A stretch of 16,722 nucleotides of DNA from Candidatus Cloacimonadota bacterium (GTDB lineage: Bacteria > Cloacimonadota > Cloacimonadia > JGIOTU-2), in the NCBI GenBank assembly GCA_011043895.1, contig DRBZ01000039.1, positions 1 to 16,722 of the forward strand, written 5' to 3'. Under the pieces are notes generated by a model. It did not search any database. It was not told the DNA's origin and saw nothing but the letters and a program-made list of their open reading frames with translations. Made by a program: the position numbers and the translations under genes. Every line of letters starts with the position of its first letter. The stretch's first letter is position 1. Below are positions 1 to 5,215 of the stretch, piece by piece.

Positions 1-240
1 AACTTTTTCCTTGCTTCATTAATAAATTTCTCTTTCATATATAAATTTTATATTCGATACTACATGAAAAATTGAGTTTTACAAACTATTACAATATCTC
101 TTTTCACGCTTCTTTATAAAAACTGTTTTAATTCTGTTGATTCCTTCAAAAATAATTTCCACTCTTGTTGTCAAATTTAATTTGTTTTCCTTTTCCAGAA
201 AATATCTCCGTGTACTCTGTGATCTCTGTGGTTTATTTGT

Positions 241-269
241 TCGTGTCATTTCGTGGATTTCGTGGTTTC
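241..269. repeat. TTCGTG-type dispersed repeat motif, copy 1
   Basis: A 29-base low-complexity block built on a repeated TTTCGTGG core. An identical copy lies at 619-647 and a 27-base version with two mismatches lies at 3206-3232. That third copy is outside the large duplication, so the motif is independently dispersed. The function is unknown. Confidence 0.7.
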
Positions 270-295
270 ACTCAAATCTGCATACTATTGTTGAG

Positions 296-319
296 CCGTC
301 AGGGACCACTCCCTGACGG
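296..319. repeat. Perfect 10-bp stem hairpin, module part 1, copy A
   Basis: The 24-base palindrome has stem arms CCGTCAGGGA and TCCCTGACGG around a CCAC loop. The identical element is at 673-696. No T-run follows, so it is not a typical intrinsic terminator. It sits four bases before a second hairpin, forming a two-hairpin module. Confidence 0.85.
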
Positions 320-323
320 TAAT

Positions 324-351
324 AGGTGTCACGGAATGGTCCATGACACCT
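324..351. repeat. Hairpin, module part 2, copy A
   Basis: The outer arms AGGTGTCA and TGACACCT are perfect. The stem continues to 12 bp with one mismatch and closes on an ATGG loop. Related copies are at 701-728 and 883-910; the latter stands alone without part 1. Confidence 0.8.
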
Positions 352-672
352 CAAGTAATAATTCAATAAATAAATAAGCGTATTGTGTTTATTATACCAA
401 ATTTGCATTTCCATTTTATTTATCACTTTTTCCTTGTTACATACTCAAGTGGAGTTTTGTAAACTGTTGCATATTCTCTTTTCCCGCTTCTTTATACAGA
501 CTGCTTCAATTCCTTTGAGTGCTTTAGAAACAGATACCAATCTTGTTGTCAAATTTAATTTGTTTTCCTTTTCCAGAAAATATTTCCATGTACTCTGTGA
601 TCTCTGTGGTTTATTTGTTCGTGTCATTTCGTGGATTTCGTGGTTTCACTCAAATCTGCATACTATTGTTAG

Positions 673-696
673 CCGTCAGGGACCACTCCCTGACGG
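673..696. repeat. Perfect 10-bp stem hairpin, module part 1, copy B
   Basis: Identical to the hairpin at 296-319, including the CCAC loop, and followed four bases later by the part 2 hairpin. Its exact conservation contrasts with the drift seen in the left part of the enclosing repeat. Confidence 0.85.
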
Positions 697-700
697 TAAT

Positions 701-728
701 AGGTGTCATTGAATGGTCCATGACACCT
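701..728. repeat. Hairpin, module part 2, copy B
   Basis: Same outer 8-bp arms and ATGG loop as 324-351. Two bases in the upper left arm differ (ATTGA instead of ACGGA), which restores one pair and loses another, so the stem still has a single mismatch. Such a stem-retaining change suggests structure matters, though one case is weak evidence. Confidence 0.8.
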
Positions 729-742
729 CTGTTATTTGCCGG

Positions 743-762
743 ATTCCTGCTTTTGCAGGAAT
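743..762. repeat. 8-bp hairpin with TTTT loop
   Basis: The arms ATTCCTGC and GCAGGAAT pair perfectly around TTTT. A run of eight T lies a few bases beyond (from about 769), but six other bases intervene, so it is an imperfect terminator at best. It more likely belongs to the same class of dispersed intergenic palindromes as its neighbours. Confidence 0.6.
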
Positions 763-1036
763 GACATGTTTTTTTTGTTATTGTATAATCTCAGCGTTAT
801 TTGCGTTTTTCTTCTCTGCGTTCTTCCTGCCACGGCGAAATGAAATGAAGTCGGATGCGTGAAATCTTTTTTGTGTCTTTATAGGTGTCACGGAGTGGTC
901 CATGACACCTCAAGTCAAATTTAAAACTGTTTCAAATGTGAGCATTGCATTAACAATATTCGTTTAAATTATCAGTGTATATCTGCTCAATCTGCGTAAT
1001 CAGCGTTCTATTATTTTCCATATCTCAGCCAAGAAC
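763..1036. other. Intergenic stretch without a gene
   Basis: Apart from the hairpin at 883-910, this holds fragments rich in CTCTGCGTT- and AATCTGCGTAATC-like words (about 780-830 and 985-1010), which look like further dispersed intergenic repeats. I see no credible reading frame or RNA gene. Similar wording recurs at about 9880-9900. Confidence 0.5.
883..910. repeat. Solitary part 2 hairpin, third copy
   Basis: Same arms as 324-351 and 701-728 but with no preceding part 1 hairpin. The inner sequence GGAGTGGTCC (892-901) is the exact reverse complement of GGACCACTCC at 303-312 and 680-689 inside the part 1 hairpins. Confidence 0.8.
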
Positions 1037-1066
1037 TTGACATGAAATTCTAAGTCCATTTAGAAG
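1037..1066 (+). promoter_or_regulatory. Candidate sigma-70-type promoter for the DUF1858-pruA pair
   Basis: A consensus -35 box TTGACA (1037-1042) is followed after 18 bases by TAGAAG (1061-1066), a 4/6 match to TATAAT. Transcription would begin near 1073 and leave a leader of about 24 bases before the ATG at 1097. The -10 box is weak, and this organism's own promoter consensus is unknown. Confidence 0.35.
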
Positions 1067-1096
1067 CTATTCAAAATAAACTACGTGGTGACAGTG

Positions 1097-1312
1097 ATGG
1101 CTGAAAACCTTATCACAAAAGAGATGTGGATCGAGGAACTTCTGGAGAAATATCCAGCTGCTCAGGAATTCTTTTCGAAGAAAAATATCGTATGTGTGAT
1201 GTGCGGCGAGCCTGTGTGGGGTTCTCTGGAAGAGGTTATGAAGGAAAAAGATTTTGATGATGAGAAAATCGCTACAATTATTCAAGAATTAAATCAATTT
1301 ATTAAAAAATAG
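1097..1312 (+). CDS. DUF1858-domain small CxxC protein
   Basis: The 71-residue product reads as one DUF1858 domain: an N-terminal 'ITKEMWIEELLEKYP' helix, then 'FFSKKNIVCVMCG' carrying a CxxC pair (C33, C36), then 'WGSLEEV' and a C-terminal helical segment. This is the usual order and length for the family, in which the cysteines follow a helix associated with redox or disulfide-related proteins. The molecular function is not established. I chose the ATG at 1097 over the GTG at 1085, because it begins the domain cleanly and no good ribosome binding site marks either start. The stop is 17 bases before the pruA start, so the two genes are almost certainly one transcript. A role as a redox-sensing or metal-binding partner of the dehydrogenase is inference only. 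Confidence 0.8.
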   Translation: MAENLITKEMWIEELLEKYPAAQEFFSKKNIVCVMCGEPVWGSLEEVMKEKDFDDEKIATIIQELNQFIKK

Positions 1313-1329
1313 ATTAAGGAGGTATGTTC

Positions 1330-2961
1330 ATGCCTAATGCAAAATTGCAGGTGCCCTTTCCGACAAATGAACCGATTCTCGGGTACCGGGCTGGTTCACC
1401 CGAAAAGAAACTTCTTAAACAAACACTCAAGGAGATGATGAACAAAGAGATCGAGATTCCGCTTATCATTGGCGGAAAGGAGATCAAAACTGGAAATCTT
1501 GGAGAATGCAGGATTCCCCATAATCACAAGCATCTTCTTGGAAAATTTCACAAAGCAGGAGCAAAGGAAGTGCAGATGGCGATCGAGGTTGCACTTGAAG
1601 CGCGAAAAACCTGGTCAGAAATGCCATGGGAAGAGCGCGTTGCTATCTTCCAGCGAGCCGCGCAACTCCTCGCAACAAAATATCGCCCAATTCTTAATGC
1701 TGCAACAATGCTTACCCAAAGCAAGAATGTCTTTCAAGCAGAGATCGATTCAGCGTGTGAACTTATAGATTTCTTCCGTTTTAATACCTATTACGCAATG
1801 AATATCTATGAGCGTCAGCCGAACTCTGCACCAGGAATGTGGAATACGCTCGAACATCGTGCATTGGAAGGATTTATCTTTGCAGTAACCCCATTTAATT
1901 TTACTTCAATTGCAGGAAACCTTCCCTCAGCACCCGCGATAATGGGTAATGTGGCACTATGGAAACCTGCATCTTCCGCAGTATATAGTGCGTATTATCT
2001 TATGATGCTATTTAAGGAAGCTGGTGTACCGGATGGTGTGATAAACTTTGTGCCAGGATCTGGTGCACAGGTCGGAAATCCAGCGCTGCAGAGTCCGGAA
2101 CTTGCAGGTGTTCACTTTACAGGCAGCACTGCGACATTCCAGAGTATGTGGAAAATGATTGGTGGAAATATTCATAATTATAAGACCTATCCTCGCATTG
2201 TTGGAGAAACCGGTGGGAAAGACTTCATCGTTGCACATTCTTCTACTGATATTGATGCACTAAGAACTGCAATCGTTCGTGGAGCGTTTGAATATCAGGG
2301 GCAGAAATGTTCTGCTGCATCACGAGCGTATATACCGAAGAGTGTATGGGATAAGATGAAAGATCCATTATTGGAAGATATACAATCTCTGAAAATGGGT
2401 GACGTGATGGATTTCAGGAACTTTATCAATGCAGTGATAGACAGAGCTGCGTACGATTCCATTACTGATTATATCAAATACGCAAAAGAAGCAAATGATG
2501 CAGAGATCCTCATCGGTGGCACCTTTGATGATTCAATAGGATATTTCATCGATCCCACAATTGTGCTGACGACAAATCCTCATTTCAAAACAATGGAAGA
2601 GGAGATTTTTGGTCCTGTTATTACAATATATGTATATGAGGATGAAAAATACGAAGACATCCTTCACCTCTGTGACGAAACTTCACCCTATGCACTTACT
2701 GGTTCGATCTTTGCCAACGATAGAGAAGCGATCCTGCTTGCAAAAGAGATATTAAGAAATGCAGCAGGAAACTTCTATGTAAATGATAAACCGACCGGTG
2801 CGGTAGTTGGTCAGCAACCCTTTGGTGGTGCTCGTGCATCAGGAACTAATGACAAAGCCGGTGATATGATCAATCTGCTAAGATGGGTTTCTCCGCGAAC
2901 GATCAAGGAAACCTTCAATCCACCGACTGATTATCGTTATCCCTTCATGGAAGAAGAATAG
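1330..2961 (+). CDS. pruA: 1-pyrroline-5-carboxylate dehydrogenase (L-glutamate gamma-semialdehyde dehydrogenase)
   Basis: The enzyme oxidises glutamate-5-semialdehyde, in equilibrium with 1-pyrroline-5-carboxylate, to glutamate with NAD+, the second step of proline catabolism. The 543-residue length matches the stand-alone ALDH4-type enzyme. Visible ALDH features are the catalytic-site Asn in 'TPFNFTS' (N190), 'FTGSTATF' of the NAD fold, the general-base Glu in 'ETGGKD' (E293) and the nucleophile in 'GQKCSA' (C327). 'EEEIFGPVITIYVYED' and the tail 'PFGGARASGTNDKAG' are typical of this subfamily. I start at the ATG at 1330 because the strong AGGAGG at 1317-1322 is seven bases ahead, while the in-frame ATG at 1324 is only one base away. 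No proline dehydrogenase is adjacent, so substrate could come from ornithine or arginine as well as proline. Location is cytoplasmic. Confidence 0.92.
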   Translation: MPNAKLQVPFPTNEPILGYRAGSPEKKLLKQTLKEMMNKEIEIPLIIGGKEIKTGNLGECRIPHNHKHLLGKFHKAGAKEVQMAIEVALEARKTWSEMPWEERVAIFQRAAQLLATKYRPILNAATMLTQSKNVFQAEIDSACELIDFFRFNTYYAMNIYERQPNSAPGMWNTLEHRALEGFIFAVTPFNFTSIAGNLPSAPAIMGNVALWKPASSAVYSAYYLMMLFKEAGVPDGVINFVPGSGAQVGNPALQSPELAGVHFTGSTATFQSMWKMIGGNIHNYKTYPRIVGETGGKDFIVAHSSTDIDALRTAIVRGAFEYQGQKCSAASRAYIPKSVWDKMKDPLLEDIQSLKMGDVMDFRNFINAVIDRAAYDSITDYIKYAKEANDAEILIGGTFDDSIGYFIDPTIVLTTNPHFKTMEEEIFGPVITIYVYEDEKYEDILHLCDETSPYALTGSIFANDREAILLAKEILRNAAGNFYVNDKPTGAVVGQQPFGGARASGTNDKAGDMINLLRWVSPRTIKETFNPPTDYRYPFMEEE

Positions 2962-3140
2962 GATCTTGCACCAAGAAACACACAAAAGTCACGAAAAAAT
3001 AGATTTGTGTTTATGAGAATTATAGTTTTACATCTGTTGTTGTGTTTTTAGTGCTTTTTGTGGGAAAAAAGAAAATAAAGAACCAAGAAAATCATTGAAT
3101 TTACGGAAATGAAACAAATTTTCAAAACAAAGGATTATAG

Positions 3141-3167
3141 CGTCCCCAAACAGGAGCTTGGGAACAA
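3141..3167. repeat. Palindromic unit with CCCAA/TTGGG arms
   Basis: Arms TCCCCAA and TTGGGA flank AACAGGAGC-like sequence, giving a short imperfect stem. It recalls the widespread 'CGTTCCCAAGC...GCTTGGGAACGAG' intergenic palindromes known from several phyla. That resemblance is from memory and not a search result. Confidence 0.5.
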
Positions 3168-3205
3168 GTATACATTTGAGTTTGTTTTTGACTTACTCCA
3201 ATTTT

Positions 3206-3232
3206 TCGTGTTATTTCGTGAATTTCGTGGTT
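3206..3232. repeat. TTCGTG-type dispersed repeat motif, copy 3
   Basis: Matches 241-267 and 619-645 with two substitutions. It ends only about seven bases before the ribosome binding site (AGGAGA, 3240-3245) of the next gene, so it would be transcribed in, or form, that gene's upstream leader. Confidence 0.65.
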
Positions 3233-3248
3233 CTATAATAGGAGATAT

Positions 3249-4775
3249 ATGAAAGAAATACTTGAAAAACTCGGAATTAAAGAGGTAAATCATGGCGCGT
3301 ATTACGGAGAGTGGCTTCATACGAAAGGTGAGGAAGTAGTGGTATACTCACCAATTGATGACTCAGTACTGGCAAAAGTGAAGACAGCTACTCCAGAAGA
3401 TTATGATGTGGTAGCAGAGAAAGCGCAGGAAGCGTTCAAGATATGGAGAGATATACCTGCTCCAAAGCGAGGAGAGATCATACGGCTGATAGGACTTGAG
3501 CTTAGAAAATATAAGGATGAACTCGGTAAACTTGTTACTATGGAAATGGGAAAGATCTATACGGAAGGTTTGGGTGAAGTGCAGGAGATGATCGATATGG
3601 CTGACCTTGCTGTGGGTATGTCACGTCAGCTTTATGGTGCCACGATACAGTCCGAAAGAGAAGAACACAGGATGTTCGAGCAATATCATCCACTCGGAGT
3701 AATAGGTATCATTTCTGCATTTAACTTTCCTGTTGCAGTGTGGGCATGGAACGCTTTTGTAGCAGGAGTATGCGGTGATACAATGATCTGGAAACCTTCT
3801 ACATCAACTCCTTTGACTGCAATTGCTGTAACTAACATTGTGCATCAAGTTCTCGAGCTACAGGAAGTTCCAAAGGCGATCTTCAATCTTGTGATCGGAC
3901 GGGGAAGCACGATTGGTGAAAAGCTTATCAATGACAAAAATATACCACTTATCAGTGCGACTGGGGGCTGCCAGATGGGCAAGCGAGTGTATCAGGCAGC
4001 GGCAAAGAGATATGGAAAAGTCATCCTTGAACTTGGCGGCAACAATGCCGTCATCGTGATGGAAGATGCTAACATAGAACTTGCTCTTAAGGCAGTGCTC
4101 TTTGGTGCAGTTGGAACTGCGGGACAACGTTGTACTTCAACCCGCCGCGTACTACTTCATGAATCTATCTTTGATGATTTTGTACAAAAACTGCAAAGAG
4201 CATATAGTTCAGTTCCCATTGGGAATCCACTTAATCCTGATGTACTCATGGGACCACTGGTTGATCAATCAGCAGTTAGTGCTTACAAGAATGCACTTGA
4301 AAAAATTGAAGAACAAGGGGGCGAGATCATCTATGGTGGAGAAGTGCTGACCGAAGATGTTCCAGGAAGCTGTTATGTCCTGCCAACAATTGCAATCGCT
4401 GAGAACAACATGCAGATCGTTCAGGAAGAGACCTTTGCACCGATTCTTTATATTATAAAGATCAAGAATATCGACCAGGCGATCGAACTGCATAATGATG
4501 TTCCACAGGGACTTTCCTCTGCAATATTTACAAACAATATTCAATATGCAGAACAATTCCTTAGTGATAGGGGAAGCGATTGCGGTATTGCAAATGTAAA
4601 TATCGGAACAAGTGGTGCTGAGATTGGAGGTGCCTTTGGTGGTGAAAAAGAAACTGGTGGGGGGCGTGAAGCCGGTAGCGATGCATGGAAAGCGTATATG
4701 CGACGCCAGACCAATACTATCAACTGGGGTAAAAAAATGCCTCTTGCCCAGGGTGTAGAATTCGATCTCGATTAA
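3249..4775 (+). CDS. ALDH7/antiquitin-family semialdehyde dehydrogenase
   Basis: A 508-residue NAD(P)-dependent aldehyde dehydrogenase. Landmarks are 'SAFNFPVAVW' (N159), 'SATGGCQMGKR' of the cofactor-binding fold, 'LELGGNNA' with the general-base E261, and 'TAGQRCTSTRR' with the catalytic C295. The 'GQRCTSTRR' wording, 'PLGVIGIISAFNFP' and the tail 'GAFGGEKETGGGREAGSDAWKAYMRRQTNTINWG' are characteristic of the ALDH7 (antiquitin) group. That group typically oxidises alpha-aminoadipic semialdehyde, in equilibrium with piperideine-6-carboxylate, in lysine breakdown. The exact substrate cannot be fixed from sequence alone; other semialdehydes or osmolyte-linked aldehydes are possible. A ribosome binding site AGGAGA lies three bases before the ATG. 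A 287 bp repeat-bearing gap separates it from pruA, so it may be an independent unit, and a terminator follows at 4827. Confidence 0.9.
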   Translation: MKEILEKLGIKEVNHGAYYGEWLHTKGEEVVVYSPIDDSVLAKVKTATPEDYDVVAEKAQEAFKIWRDIPAPKRGEIIRLIGLELRKYKDELGKLVTMEMGKIYTEGLGEVQEMIDMADLAVGMSRQLYGATIQSEREEHRMFEQYHPLGVIGIISAFNFPVAVWAWNAFVAGVCGDTMIWKPSTSTPLTAIAVTNIVHQVLELQEVPKAIFNLVIGRGSTIGEKLINDKNIPLISATGGCQMGKRVYQAAAKRYGKVILELGGNNAVIVMEDANIELALKAVLFGAVGTAGQRCTSTRRVLLHESIFDDFVQKLQRAYSSVPIGNPLNPDVLMGPLVDQSAVSAYKNALEKIEEQGGEIIYGGEVLTEDVPGSCYVLPTIAIAENNMQIVQEETFAPILYIIKIKNIDQAIELHNDVPQGLSSAIFTNNIQYAEQFLSDRGSDCGIANVNIGTSGAEIGGAFGGEKETGGGREAGSDAWKAYMRRQTNTINWGKKMPLAQGVEFDLD

Positions 4776-4826
4776 ATTCAAGAAAAGATGTAGTAAAATT
4801 CTTGAAATAAAATTAACAATATCACA

Positions 4827-4861
4827 AAGTGGGGCATAAATAAATGTCCCACTTAATTTTT
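4827..4861 (+). terminator. Rho-independent terminator after the ALDH7 gene
   Basis: The arms AAGTGGGGCA (4827-4836) and TGTCCCACTT (4845-4854) form a 10-bp stem with a single G-T wobble and an 8-base TAAATAAA loop, followed by AATTTTT. It sits 51 bases after the ALDH7 stop and 18 bases before the next start codon, so it divides the metabolic block from the envelope block, unless it acts as an attenuator for the DUF3467 gene. Confidence 0.75.
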
Positions 4862-4879
4862 AAGTAAGAAAGGAGCAAC

Positions 4880-5191
4880 ATGGCTGACCAAAAACAACAG
4901 ATTAAGATCAATATTCCAAAGGAACACTCAGAAGGGATTTATTCTAATATTGCATTTATGAATTTCAATCAATCAGAATTTGTGGTTGATTATGCACGTC
5001 TTTTACCCGGAGTACCAGAAGCAAAGGTCTATTCACGTATCATACTCTCTCCTCAACACGCAAAACGATTCATGCAACTTCTAGAGAGGAATATTGAGAA
5101 GTACGAAAAACAATTTGGTGAAATCAAGCTTCCCGAACAGGGCACTAAACATAATATCGGCTTCCAGCAGGCAACTATCAATAACGATTAA
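4880..5191 (+). CDS. DUF3467-family protein
   Basis: The 103-residue product follows the DUF3467 pattern through its length: 'GIYSNIAFMNFNQSEFVVDYARLLPG' (about residues 19-44), 'AKVYSRIILSPQHAKRFMQLLERNIEKYEKQFGEI' (about 48-82) and a short polar tail. The family is small, cytoplasmic (no signal peptide or membrane segment here) and without an assigned function. Hydrophobic strand-like segments followed by an amphipathic helix suggest a small alpha/beta fold. The start is secure: AGGAG at 4871-4875 lies four bases before the ATG. It is the first gene after a strong terminator and is followed 24 bases later by an exported outer-membrane-type protein, so the next two genes may share its transcript. 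Confidence 0.85.
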   Translation: MADQKQQIKINIPKEHSEGIYSNIAFMNFNQSEFVVDYARLLPGVPEAKVYSRIILSPQHAKRFMQLLERNIEKYEKQFGEIKLPEQGTKHNIGFQQATINND

Positions 5192-5215
5192 TTTCATTAG
5201 AAGGATGTGTGGATC

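Larger units (their letters stand above)
74..352. repeat. Direct repeat copy A (about 279 bp)
   Basis: This stretch reappears at 452-729 with a constant 378 bp offset over most of its length. The offset becomes 377 after a one-base indel just before the terminal hairpins. The left third (74-162) is diverged but alignable, while 163-293 is almost identical to 541-670. The copy ends in two hairpins (296-319 and 324-351). Short ORFs inside it have no protein-like character. I read it as a non-coding intergenic repeat element. Confidence 0.85.
452..729. repeat. Direct repeat copy B (about 278 bp)
   Basis: This is the second copy of the 74-352 element and keeps the same order of sub-blocks: a diverged left part, a near-identical core from 541, the TTCGTG motif at 619-647, then the two hairpins at 673-696 and 701-728. 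Differences from copy A are scattered substitutions and one indel, so the duplication is not brand new. Sequence left of each copy (1-13 and 424-436) also matches with an extra ~47 bases in copy A, so the ancestral unit may have been longer. Confidence 0.85.
2962..3248. other. 287-bp gap with repeat fragments
   Basis: No gene is visible. The stretch contains a palindromic unit (3141-3167), a third copy of the TTCGTG motif (3206-3232) and, just after pruA, words such as AAACACACAAAAGTCACGAAA that resemble the same low-complexity repeat family in reverse orientation. A possible -35 (TTGACT, 3188-3193) precedes the TTCGTG block, but no convincing -10 follows. Confidence 0.6.

Noticed and set aside
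165..764. Open reading frames of 60-109 codons in the upstream repeat region
   Set aside because: They lie in the duplicated, hairpin-bearing repeat, give near-identical out-of-phase peptides from both copies, and lack ribosome binding sites and protein-like composition.
74..910. CRISPR array
   Set aside because: The repeats are long, few and unevenly spaced, with no short repeat-spacer periodicity and no cas genes.
4777..4806. TTCAAGAA/TTCTTGAA inverted repeat after the ALDH7 gene
   Set aside because: The short 8-bp A-T-rich stem with a 14-base loop has no T-run, and a much better terminator lies 20 bases downstream.
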